A stretch of DNA of 10,581 nucleotides from Akkermansiaceae bacterium (lineage in GTDB: Bacteria; Verrucomicrobiota; Verrucomicrobiia; Verrucomicrobiales; Akkermansiaceae): the NCBI GenBank assembly GCA_023300065.1, contig JALZWJ010000272.1:1-10581 (forward strand), in the 5' to 3' direction. Of the stretch, positions 1 to 6,785 are shown in pieces (the stretch's first letter is position 1; each line of letters starts with the position of its first letter). The translations under genes were made by a program, and so were the position numbers. Below the pieces are notes generated by a model, which ran no database searches, had not been told where the DNA came from, and worked only from the letters and a program-made list of their open reading frames with translations.

Positions 1-41
1 GCGCTTAAGCACAATTCATCACGCTGATCCGCCATAATACA

Positions 42-611
42 ATGAAACCAACACTCCAGCGCCTCTACGAGGAGAAGCTTGTCAAAGCACTCCAAGAAGA
101 ATTAGGCCTAACAAACGTCAACGAGGTCCCACGTCTCGAAAAGATCTCTGTCAACTCCCACGTCGGCCACTACGCAAACGAGCGTAAGGCAGCTGTCGAG
201 GACGCTGTTGACGAAGTCGCTAAGATCACCGGTCAAAAGCCATCCGTGGTTTATGCCAAGAAGTCCGTTGCGAACTTCAAAGTCCGTGAGGGCGAAGCCG
301 TCGGTGCCCGTGTCACTCTCCGTGGTGACCGTATGTGGGAATTCTTGGAGCGTTTCATCGCCATCACCTGCCCAAACATTCGTGACTTCCGCGGCCTCCC
401 CTTCAAGTCGTTTGACGGCAACGGGAACTACGCTGTCGGTTTCTCCGATCAATCCATTTTCCCTGAAGTCGAGCTTGACCAGATCAAGCGCCAGATTGGT
501 TTCGACTTCATCTTCGTCACATCCGCTAAGACCGACGCACAGGCCAAAGCGATGCTCAAAGCCCTCGGCATGCCCTTCCGCGATAACCGCAAGGAAGAGG
601 ACGCTGCTTAA
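42..611 (+). CDS. rplE: 50S ribosomal protein L5
   Basis: L5 binds 5S rRNA in the large-subunit central protuberance and contacts the P-site tRNA region. The 189-residue product matches the family along its whole length: an N-terminal helix leading to VPRLEKISVN (about residues 29-38), the KKSVANFKVREG segment (73-84), GARVTLRGDRMWEFLERF (about 88-105), and the C-terminal FDFIFVTSAKTDAQAKAML stretch. It is about ten residues longer than the common 179, mostly through a charged tail (RKEEDAA). The ATG at 42 places Met directly before the usual N-terminal helix. No Shine-Dalgarno sequence is visible in the 41 nt upstream. It is the first complete gene of this spc-operon segment. The next gene is rpsH, 27 nt on, so the usual rpsN is missing here. 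Confidence 0.97.
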   Translation: MKPTLQRLYEEKLVKALQEELGLTNVNEVPRLEKISVNSHVGHYANERKAAVEDAVDEVAKITGQKPSVVYAKKSVANFKVREGEAVGARVTLRGDRMWEFLERFIAITCPNIRDFRGLPFKSFDGNGNYAVGFSDQSIFPEVELDQIKRQIGFDFIFVTSAKTDAQAKAMLKALGMPFRDNRKEEDAA

Positions 612-638
612 TTTTACGACCTGGAAAAAACTAATACC

Positions 639-1037
639 ATGGCAACTCTCACAGACCCCATCGCGGACTTCCTCATTCGTTTGAAGAACGCCTCACGCGC
701 TGGCAATGACTCATTCAGCGCTCCACATTCAAAAATGAAAGTGGAGATCGCCCGTATCCTCAAAGAAGAAGGCTACATCTGGAACTACGACGTCGACACC
801 TCCGGGCAATTCCCCGTTGTTGTTGTTAAGACAAAGTATGTTGACGGTGTGCCGGCCCTCACTGATCTCAAAAGGATCTCTAAGTGTGGTCGTCGCAAAT
901 ACACTGGCTCCCAAGAAATCCCCCGCGTCCTTAATGGCATGGGTATTTCCATCCTCTCAACTCCAAAAGGGTTGATGACCGGGCACGCTGCTAAAAAGCA
1001 AAAAGTAGGCGGAGAAATCCTCGCCTTCGTTTGGTAA
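639..1037 (+). CDS. rpsH: 30S ribosomal protein S8
   Basis: S8 binds the central domain of 16S rRNA during small-subunit assembly. In E. coli it also represses the spc operon by binding its mRNA; whether that happens here cannot be seen. The 132-residue product has the normal length. It starts with the family-typical TDPIADFLIRLKNA (about 5-18) and has LKEEGYI in the N-terminal domain. The C-terminal signature region runs from ISKCGRRKY through the GMGISILSTPKGLMT core to a final GGEILAFVW. The start context is A-rich (GGAAAAAACTAATACC before the ATG) with no convincing Shine-Dalgarno. It follows rplE by 27 nt and precedes rplF by 28 nt, so co-transcription is very likely. Confidence 0.97.
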   Translation: MATLTDPIADFLIRLKNASRAGNDSFSAPHSKMKVEIARILKEEGYIWNYDVDTSGQFPVVVVKTKYVDGVPALTDLKRISKCGRRKYTGSQEIPRVLNGMGISILSTPKGLMTGHAAKKQKVGGEILAFVW

Positions 1038-1065
1038 GAAACTCCAACTCAAAAAAAACAGAACC

Positions 1066-1602
1066 ATGTCAAGAGTAGGACTCAAGCCTATCCCCGCCGT
1101 TGATAAAGTGACCGTTAAGGTTGCTGGAAATCAGGTTAACGTCGAGGGACCAAAAGGAAAACTTTCCTTAGATCTTCCAGAAGGCATCACCGTTGAGGTG
1201 AGTGACTCGGAAATCACCGTCGTTCGTGCTTCAGAGCTTCGCCAATTGCGCGCTCTCCACGGCACTTTCCGCAGCCTTGTTCAGAACCTCATCGTAGGTG
1301 TCAGCGAAGGCTACGTAAAGGACCTCGAAATTCAAGGAGTCGGTTTCCGATCCGCTGTCAAGGGCAAGGCCCTCGACCTCAGCCTCGGAAAATCCCACCC
1401 CATCCTTCACCCCATCCCCGAAGGTCTCACCGTGACTGTCACTGACAACACGAAGATCAAAGTGGAAGGAATCGACAAGCAACTCGTCGGCCAATTCGCC
1501 GCCGAAGTGCGTAGCTACTACCCACCCGAGCCTTATAAGGGCAAGGGCGTCCGATACGTCGGCGAATACGTCCGCCGTAAGGCAGGTAAGTCCGTTAAGT
1601 AA
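1066..1602 (+). CDS. rplF: 50S ribosomal protein L6
   Basis: L6 sits near the factor-binding stalk base of the large subunit and contacts 23S rRNA around the sarcin-ricin loop. The product is 178 residues, the usual bacterial length, with two tandem RNA-binding-like domains. The N-terminus MSRVGLKPIP and the VNVEGPKGKL strand are typical. The second domain contains GVGFRSAVKGKALDLSLG (about 92-109) and the diagnostic C-terminal block PPEPYKGKGVRYVGE (about 152-166), followed by a basic tail. The ATG at 1066 is preceded by an A-run (CTCAAAAAAAACAGAACC) and has no Shine-Dalgarno motif. It is the third gene of the segment, 28 nt after rpsH and 33 nt before rplR. Confidence 0.97.
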   Translation: MSRVGLKPIPAVDKVTVKVAGNQVNVEGPKGKLSLDLPEGITVEVSDSEITVVRASELRQLRALHGTFRSLVQNLIVGVSEGYVKDLEIQGVGFRSAVKGKALDLSLGKSHPILHPIPEGLTVTVTDNTKIKVEGIDKQLVGQFAAEVRSYYPPEPYKGKGVRYVGEYVRRKAGKSVK

Positions 1603-1635
1603 ATCCTGACGACAACCCAGAACTTCATATTTTAA

Positions 1636-1992
1636 ATGAGCACTCTCAATCGAAAGGAACTCCGCCGCAAGGTCCACCGCCGCATTCGGAAGAAAATTTC
1701 CGGAACTGCCGAGCGTCCACGCCTCGCCGTCCATTTCTCCAATAAAAACGTCTACGCCCAGGTCATCGACGATCTCACTGGCAACACTCTTTGTTCCGCA
1801 TCCACTCTTGATTCTTCAATCGAGACCACTGGTGCAAGCAAGGCGACTGCTGAGGCAGTCGGTAAGCTGCTTGCCCAGCGTGCCTCTGACGCCAAGATCG
1901 AAGCTGTTGTCTTCGACCGTGGTGGTTTCTACTTCACTGGTAAGGTCAAAGCCCTTGCCGATGCCGCCCGCGCTGGTGGCCTTAAATTCTAA
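1636..1992 (+). CDS. rplR: 50S ribosomal protein L18
   Basis: L18 binds 5S rRNA with L5 and anchors it in the central protuberance. The 118-residue product has normal family length. A strongly basic N-terminus ([18 protein letters not shown]) is followed by [21 protein letters not shown], and the C-terminus carries the conserved [20 protein letters not shown] motif ending in AGGLKF. The ATG at 1636 lies in an A/T-rich context (CTTCATATTTTAA) without a Shine-Dalgarno sequence. Gene order rplF-rplR-rpsE matches the canonical spc operon. The gap to the chosen rpsE start is only 18 nt. Confidence 0.97.
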   Translation: MSTLNRKELRRKVHRRIRKKISGTAERPRLAVHFSNKNVYAQVIDDLTGNTLCSASTLDSSIETTGASKATAEAVGKLLAQRASDAKIEAVVFDRGGFYFTGKVKALADAARAGGLKF

Positions 1993-2010
1993 TTCTTGCT
2001 CCGAACCAAA

Positions 2011-2748
2011 ATGGCAAATAACGAAGACTCCAAGCCTGCTGAAACTCCAGCAGCAAAGCCAGCGGAAGCAACATCAGCTGCCGCAACTCCAGCCGCTGAT
2101 GCAGCTGCAAAACCAACAGGCGATCAAAAGCCCGGTGGATTTAATAACAACCGTGGCGGCGACAATCGTGGCGGTGGCAATAACCGCGGAGGCGCTCCTG
2201 GCCAAGGTGGCGGTAACCAACGCGGTGGCTTCGGCGGCCGCCCACGTGAAGCTGCTCCTACTGATTCCGAAGGGAATGAGCTGACTGAGAAGGTCGTATT
2301 CATTAACCGCTGTTCTAAAGTGGTTAAGGGTGGACGTCGCTTCAGTTTCTCCGCTCTCGTCGTCTCAGGTAACGAAAAAGGCTCCGTCGGACTTGGATTC
2401 GGTAAGGCTAACGAAGTTGCAGAGTGCATCAAGAAAGCTTCTGGCATCGCCAACAAGAGCCTTGAAAAGGTCTGTTTGAATGGGCCTACTATTCCTCACG
2501 AAGTTTACGCTGAGTTTGGTGGTGGTAAGGTTCTCCTCAAGCCCGCTTCACCCGGAACTGGCGTGATCGCTGGTGGTGGTGTCCGTGCGGTTTGCGAAGC
2601 AGTCGGTATTCACGACGTCCTTGCAAAGTCCATCGGTTCCAACAACCACGCTAACGTGGTCAAGGCAACGATCAAAGCCCTCTCCATGCTCCGCAACAAA
2701 GAAGAGGTCTTTGCTCTTCGCGGTAAGAAACAGGAGAAGTCCCTCTAA
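2011..2748 (+). CDS. rpsE: 30S ribosomal protein S5 with long RGG/Ala-Pro-rich N-terminal extension
   Basis: S5 lies near the mRNA entry channel and the decoding region and supports translational fidelity. From the ATG at 2011 the product has 245 residues, against about 166 in E. coli. The canonical part starts near residue 88 ([11 protein letters not shown]) and includes [26 protein letters not shown], the [17 protein letters not shown] motif and [17 protein letters not shown]. The first ~87 residues are an extension of low complexity: an Ala/Pro/Lys segment, then a Gly/Asn/Arg segment with four RGG triplets. An in-frame TTG at 1996 would add five residues, but the ATG is preferred because MANNED is a usual-looking start and nothing favours the TTG. 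The extension stays in the same frame as the core, so it is part of the gene. rpmD (L30), normally next, is absent. Confidence 0.96.
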   Translation: MANNEDSKPAETPAAKPAEATSAAATPAADAAAKPTGDQKPGGFNNNRGGDNRGGGNNRGGAPGQGGGNQRGGFGGRPREAAPTDSEGNELTEKVVFINRCSKVVKGGRRFSFSALVVSGNEKGSVGLGFGKANEVAECIKKASGIANKSLEKVCLNGPTIPHEVYAEFGGGKVLLKPASPGTGVIAGGGVRAVCEAVGIHDVLAKSIGSNNHANVVKATIKALSMLRNKEEVFALRGKKQEKSL

Positions 2749-2787
2749 TTTGGATTCCTCCAAAAACTCTGAAACACATTTCAAAAA

Positions 2788-3582
2788 ATGAATCTTCATA
2801 ATTTAAAGCCCAATCCAGGAGCCAAGCACCGCAAAAAGCGTCTTGGTTGTGGTGAGAGCTCCGGTCTCGGAAAAACTTCCGGCCGTGGACACAAGGGACA
2901 AAAGTCTCGCTCAGGTGGTGGCGTTCGCCCCGGCTTCGAGGGTGGTCAAATGCCTCTTGCTCGTCGTCTCCCTAAGCGTGGTTTCTCTAACCTCCAGTTC
3001 CGTGACACTGTTGCGATCGTCAATGTTTCTCAACTTGAGCAATACTTCGACGCCAACGCAGAGGTCAACGAGGAATCCCTCCGCCAAGTCAAGCTCGTCA
3101 AAGGACAGTGCGATAAGGTTAAGGTCCTCGGTGAAGGTGAAATCACCAAGTCCCTTAAGGTCTCGGTGAACCTCGCCAGCGCTTCCGCAATCGAGAAGAT
3201 CGAGAAAGCCGGTGGCTCACTCGAGCTTATTTGTAAGGCTGATCTGAAGGCGGATGCTCCTAAGAAGGCTGCAGCTCCTAAAAAGGCTGCTCCTAAGGCT
3301 GAAGCAGCCCCTAAAGTCGAAGCAGCTCCTACGGAAGCCGTTGAGAACAGAGGTCGCGTTTTCGAAACAGCTCCTGATCAGATTGATGACCTCAAAGTGA
3401 TCTCTGGTGTCGGACCTGGCATCGAGGAAAAGCTCCACGGATTTGGTATTTACACTTACGCGCAGATTGCTGAGTGGAATGCTTCGAACGTTGAGACCTT
3501 CGATACTCTCCTCTCCTTCAAAGGCCGCATTGATCGCGATAACTGGATCGAGCAGGCTAAGGAGCTTGCTGCCAAGGGCTAG
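2788..3582 (+). CDS. rplO: 50S ribosomal protein L15 fused to a helix-hairpin-helix-like C-terminal domain
   Basis: L15 is a late-assembling large-subunit protein that threads its basic N-terminus through 23S rRNA. Residues 1-149 are ordinary L15: [18 protein letters not shown], the Gly/Arg-rich [22 protein letters not shown] stretch in two parts, [12 protein letters not shown] (55-66), and the C-terminal strand region ending AGGSLELI. A Lys/Ala/Pro linker (about 150-185) follows, then residues ~197-264. This last part contains [20 protein letters not shown] and resembles helix-hairpin-helix tails (KxIxGIGPxxxxxL) seen appended to some bacterial proteins. Normal L15 is about 145 residues; this one has 264. 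The tail is in frame with no intervening stop. A role in RNA or DNA binding is an inference from the motif only. Confidence 0.95.
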   Translation: MNLHNLKPNPGAKHRKKRLGCGESSGLGKTSGRGHKGQKSRSGGGVRPGFEGGQMPLARRLPKRGFSNLQFRDTVAIVNVSQLEQYFDANAEVNEESLRQVKLVKGQCDKVKVLGEGEITKSLKVSVNLASASAIEKIEKAGGSLELICKADLKADAPKKAAAPKKAAPKAEAAPKVEAAPTEAVENRGRVFETAPDQIDDLKVISGVGPGIEEKLHGFGIYTYAQIAEWNASNVETFDTLLSFKGRIDRDNWIEQAKELAAKG

Positions 3583-3618
3583 GATCGTCCTAGCTTTGCA
3601 TTTCTAAGCGCTACGCTT
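3575..3618 (+). terminator. Two tandem short hairpins after rplO (possible weak attenuator)
   Basis: The rplO stop codon lies inside an inverted repeat. CTAGGA (3579-3584), loop TCG, TCCTAG (3588-3593) is a perfect 6-bp stem that extends outward by one G-C pair, two G-U pairs and one A-T pair. It is followed by the weak T-rich CTTTGCATTTC. A second perfect hairpin comes next: AAGCG (3606-3610), loop CTA, CGCTT (3614-3618). Neither has a proper U-tract, so full Rho-independent termination is doubtful. Partial attenuation or RNA end protection between the r-protein genes and the lipoprotein/secY genes is possible. Confidence 0.35.
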
Positions 3619-3631
3619 CTTCCACACTCTG

Positions 3632-4081
3632 GTGAAGATCATTCCTCACGCAATTTCCACGTTGAGCCCGGTTCGCCGGGTTACAGCGTTTTTTGCGTTT
3701 TTGGGATTTCTCACTTTCTCTTCTTGTGGACAAAAAGAGACGTCTCATATTTCACTCCTCGATGAGCAGGCCTCGGTCGTCAATGAATTACATGATGTGA
3801 TCTCCGATTCATCCGTTGAGCCAAATGAGGCTGCGGATAAAATCGTGCTCCTCATCGAGCGATTTAAGAAGCTCAAGCGGGAGACCTCGGAACTTGAACC
3901 TCCTTCCGAAGCCGACATCACCGCTCTCGCCAAACACCAATCCTTACCTCAGGCCCACGAGAAACTTTTGAACCTCATTCATCGTCTTGATTCAGGCGCG
4001 CCGGAAACTGCGCACCTTATCTCATTAATCCAAGGCCTTCACGATCCCATTCCGATGTCCGGAGAGGGGATCACCCAATAA
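3632..4081 (+). CDS. Small predicted lipoprotein of unknown family between rplO and secY
   Basis: I do not recognise this 149-residue protein. It starts with a basic segment (LSPVRR), then a hydrophobic stretch (about 17-30: VTAFFAFLGFLTFS) ending in FSSC at residues 29-32, which looks like a loosely conserved lipobox with Cys32 as the lipidated residue. The mature part is hydrophilic and probably helical (for example IVLLIERFKKLKRETSELE near 71-89). The GTG at 3632 gives a 31-residue signal. An in-frame TTG at 3662 would give a more standard, shorter signal (MSPVRRVTAFF...) and may be the true start. It lies 49 nt after rplO and 21 nt before secY, on the same strand, so it is likely co-transcribed with them. 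A link with membrane or export functions is only a guess from position. Confidence 0.75.
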   Translation: MKIIPHAISTLSPVRRVTAFFAFLGFLTFSSCGQKETSHISLLDEQASVVNELHDVISDSSVEPNEAADKIVLLIERFKKLKRETSELEPPSEADITALAKHQSLPQAHEKLLNLIHRLDSGAPETAHLISLIQGLHDPIPMSGEGITQ

Positions 4082-4102
4082 TTTTCAGACACTTTAAGCA
4101 CC

Positions 4103-5605
4103 ATGATTTCCGCATTTACCAACACTTGGAAGATCCCCGAACTGCGCGACCGCATTCTTTTCACCATGGCCATGATCGTGATCGTGCGTCTCGGTGTCCA
4201 CCTCCCACTTCCGGGTGTGAACTCGGTGGTCATTGGCGAGTATCTCGATATCCTCAAGAAGGATAACGAAGATGGTGCTGGTGGTGGTGTGGGAGCGATC
4301 CTAAACGTCTTCTCCGGCGGTGGCCTAACCAGCATGGGCCTCTTCGCCCTCGGCATCATGCCTTATATTTCAGCATCGATTATGATGCAGCTCCTCAGCG
4401 CGGTCGTTCCTAAGTTGGCCCGCCTCAAGAAAGAGGACGGTGGTCAGCAGAAGATCAACCAATGGACCCGCTTCGTGACTATTGCGATCGCTATGATTCA
4501 GGGCTTCTTCCTCGCCAAGTCGCTTGAGAATCCTGAGAGCAACCCGCTCCTTCAGGGAATCGGGCGTGCCATCACCAACACTGGTCAGGAGCTTGTTCCG
4601 GCTTTCGGCAGTGGGTTCGTTGCGCAGACCGTTCTTATTATCGTAGCCGGCACCTTGTTCCTCATGTGGATTGGTGACCAGATCACTGAGCGTGGCATTG
4701 GTAACGGGGTCTCACTCATCATTTCGGTGAACATCATCTCAGCTCTTCCCGGTGTCATTGTGACAATCTGGAACGAATTCGTTGTGGAGCGCACTAGCCC
4801 ATTCAGTCCGCTTTTGATTGTCTTCATGGTCGTGCTCTTCCTCTTCGTGATTGCGGCAGTCATTGCCATCACGCAGGCCCAGCGTCGAATCGCGGTTCAG
4901 TATGCTCGCCGCGTCGCAGGTCGCCGTGAGATGTCCGGTGGGACGCAGTATCTTCCGCTTAAGGTGAACTACGCAGGTGTCATGCCGGTTATTTTCGCCA
5001 CTGCGATTCTTCAACTCCCGACTCAGTTGATGAGTCAGATGTTCCCTACGAGTGATTGGGTTGGAACAGTGAGTGAGATTCTTTCTCCGAACGATATCTG
5101 GTTTTATCTGATCTCTGGGTTCATGATCTTCTTCTTCAGTTTCTTCTGGGTTGCGACGATGTTCCAGCCTTCTGAGGTCGCTGAGAACCTGAAACGTGGC
5201 GGTGGTTACATTCCTGGTGTGCGTCCCGGTAAGCCAACTTCTGATTTCTTGGACTACACGATGACTCGCCTCACTTTTGCGGGGGCCATGTTCCTGACCT
5301 TAGTCTTCATGATGCCCTTCTTCATCGGTATTATGCTCGGACTTGGTGCGAACAATCTCGTGACGTCCTTCTTTGGTGGAACAAGTCTCCTGATTCTCGT
5401 CGGAGTTCTCCTCGATATGATGCGTCAGATCGAAACCCACCTTCTACAACGCCAATACGATGGCTTCCTCCGTAAGGGTAAGATCAAGGGCCGCCAACAA
5501 CGTCAGGTCGCTGGTGCTCAGGCTTCGAGTTCTTCAATCCTCTACCTGTGGATTGGTTTAGCGGTGATCATCTTGGTCGCGGTTGTGGGAATCTTGTCAA
5601 AGTAG
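4103..5605 (+). CDS. secY: Preprotein translocase subunit SecY, with an extra C-terminal membrane segment
   Basis: SecY forms the protein-conducting channel of the inner membrane with SecE and SecG. The 500-residue product begins FTNTWKIPELRDRILFT as in the family. Landmarks include GVHLPLPGVN in the first periplasmic stretch, the Gly-rich plug region (about 58-76), ALGIMPYISASIMMQL, WIGDQITERGIGNGVSLII, the cytosolic loop QRRIAVQYARRV, and PGVRPGKPTSDFL before TM9. The protein is longer than the usual ~435. After the normal end region (QYDGFLRKGKIKGRQQR) it continues through a Gln/Ser linker into a hydrophobic segment (about 479-498: ILYLWIGLAVIILVAVVGIL), probably an eleventh membrane helix. 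The ATG at 4103 has no Shine-Dalgarno (CACTTTAAGCACC upstream). adk starts 7 nt after the stop. Confidence 0.97.
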   Translation: MISAFTNTWKIPELRDRILFTMAMIVIVRLGVHLPLPGVNSVVIGEYLDILKKDNEDGAGGGVGAILNVFSGGGLTSMGLFALGIMPYISASIMMQLLSAVVPKLARLKKEDGGQQKINQWTRFVTIAIAMIQGFFLAKSLENPESNPLLQGIGRAITNTGQELVPAFGSGFVAQTVLIIVAGTLFLMWIGDQITERGIGNGVSLIISVNIISALPGVIVTIWNEFVVERTSPFSPLLIVFMVVLFLFVIAAVIAITQAQRRIAVQYARRVAGRREMSGGTQYLPLKVNYAGVMPVIFATAILQLPTQLMSQMFPTSDWVGTVSEILSPNDIWFYLISGFMIFFFSFFWVATMFQPSEVAENLKRGGGYIPGVRPGKPTSDFLDYTMTRLTFAGAMFLTLVFMMPFFIGIMLGLGANNLVTSFFGGTSLLILVGVLLDMMRQIETHLLQRQYDGFLRKGKIKGRQQRQVAGAQASSSSILYLWIGLAVIILVAVVGILSK

Positions 5606-5612
5606 TAAGTTG

Positions 5613-6218
5613 ATGTCACGTCACCTCGTCTTCCTCGGCCCTCCGGCTTCGGGGAAGGGGACACAAGGACGCCGTCTCGCTGAGGAAAAAGGCCTAGCCT
5701 ATCTTTCGACCGGGGCCTTGTTGCGTAGCGCCCTCCGGGACGATACTGAGCTGGGTAAGAAAGCTCGTCCTTTTTTGGAGAGGGGTGAGTTTGTGCCGGA
5801 CGAGATTATGGTCCCGATGGTTCTGGAATGGACTGCTGCGCAGTCTGATGGGTGGTTGCTCGATGGGTTTCCACGCACTGTGCCGCAGGCGGAGGCGTTG
5901 GACGCCGACCTAGATCATGAACCGCAGGCGATTATTCTTCATGTCCCTGACGATGAGCTGCGGCGCCGTGTCTCTTCGCGCTTAGAATGCGTGGATTGTC
6001 ACCGAGTGGCTCGGGACGGAGAGGTGGAGACTTGCCCTAAGTGCCAAGGGGTGCTCGCTCCGAGGGCGGATGATGGCTCTGCGAATTTTGAGAACCGGCT
6101 TGAGGCTTATCGTCGCCTCGTGATTCCCACCGTCACTTACTACTGTGACCGGTGGCGCGCGCGCATTGTGAATGGAACCGGATCTCCTGATACGGTTTAT
6201 GCCCGCGTTCTGGGGTGA
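5613..6218 (+). CDS. adk: Adenylate kinase with short C4 zinc-finger-like LID
   Basis: Adenylate kinase catalyses ATP + AMP = 2 ADP in the cytosol. The ATG at 5613 gives 201 residues starting MSRHLVFLGPPASGKGTQ; the P-loop is at 9-17. Other family residues are present: LSTGALLR (Arg38, AMP site; the common Asp of STGDMLR is Ala here), DGFPRT (Arg88), RRRVSSR (Arg123), RADD (Arg151) and FENRLEAY (Arg162). The LID carries CVDC (126/129) and CPKC (141/144) with 11 residues between the pairs, consistent with a structural zinc site but shorter than the spacing in Gram-positive enzymes. An in-frame TTG 30 nt upstream overlaps secY and is not needed. It follows secY by 7 nt, a normal position for adk, but map and infA do not follow. 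It ends in TGA, so TGA is a working stop codon in this genome. Confidence 0.96.
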   Translation: MSRHLVFLGPPASGKGTQGRRLAEEKGLAYLSTGALLRSALRDDTELGKKARPFLERGEFVPDEIMVPMVLEWTAAQSDGWLLDGFPRTVPQAEALDADLDHEPQAIILHVPDDELRRRVSSRLECVDCHRVARDGEVETCPKCQGVLAPRADDGSANFENRLEAYRRLVIPTVTYYCDRWRARIVNGTGSPDTVYARVLG

Positions 6219-6278
6219 TCAGCTAGGTCATATGGTGCGGTCGTCTTCGTCTGAGTATGGCGAAAGCCCCTTTCCGGA

Positions 6279-6785
6279 TTACTGCGCTTTGCCCCGTTGC
6301 CAGCTCTCGACGCGTCCGTTTCTGAATTTCACCCAAGCGGAACGGTAGGGGACGTAGGCGACTCCGGTCCCAAAGCTGCCGTAAGATCTGAAGCCACGGC
6401 CCCCACCGTGTCCACCGCCAAAGCCACGGCCAGATCTACTGCCGAAGCCGCGACCTGATCTACCGCTATAGCTACGTCCAAAGCCGTGACCAAAGCCACC
6501 GTGGAGGGATTGGTGATAAACTGGGGTTAGGCGGGTGTAGTCCCATTTTTCGAAAGTCTGGCCGCCATCTTGTCCTTCGGCGCGGGAGGCCGGGGTTCCC
6601 CAGGCGAGGTAGACTGCGTCAGGGCTCATCCCATTCTCAATTTTTCCTTCAGCGACGAGTTTCTTTTGGTGGGAACTCAGTGCGGCATGAAGCTCTGGGT
6701 TTTTCTCAACCCTTTTTGCAGGGGTGCTGGAGGCACAACTGACTGCCAAGAATGCTAAAATGGGGAGAAGAAGGAAGACTTTCAT
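6279..6785 (-). CDS. Gly/Arg-rich predicted lipoprotein with BamE/SmpA-like core
   Basis: This 168-residue protein begins MKVFLLLPILAFLAVSC, a clear lipoprotein signal peptide with AVSC as lipobox and Cys17 as the lipidated residue. Residues ~46-84 (EGKIENGMSPDAVYLAWGTP, then EKWDYTRL) resemble the small BamE/SmpA-OmlA fold, where 'GMs.deV...wG.P' is typical. A low-complexity stretch at ~96-140 is made of repeated Gly-Phe-Gly, Ser-Gly-Arg and Gly-His units. A short end (WVKFRNGRVESWQRG) looks like the final strand of the fold. It probably sits in the envelope of a diderm cell. Function is not known; being a true BamE is unlikely because of the Gly-rich insertion. It converges on adk with a 60-nt gap and diverges from the selenoprotein gene. 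Confidence 0.8.
   Translation of the reverse strand: MKVFLLLPILAFLAVSCASSTPAKRVEKNPELHAALSSHQKKLVAEGKIENGMSPDAVYLAWGTPASRAEGQDGGQTFEKWDYTRLTPVYHQSLHGGFGHGFGRSYSGRSGRGFGSRSGRGFGGGHGGGRGFRSYGSFGTGVAYVPYRSAWVKFRNGRVESWQRGKAQ

Noticed and set aside
1..41. Possible tail of an upstream gene (rplX expected), with GCT TAA at 3-8.
   Set aside because: Only five or so bases of coding sequence would be present, so identity cannot be supported; only the canonical order suggests it.
208..684. 158-codon plus-strand frame overlapping rplE and rpsH.
   Set aside because: Ser/Pro/Thr-rich translation typical of an out-of-frame shadow of a well-identified r-protein gene.
6262..6274. GAAAG-CCC-CTTTC hairpin between adk and the minus-strand lipoprotein as a bidirectional terminator.
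   Set aside because: Only five base pairs, not GC-rich, and no T-run on either side.
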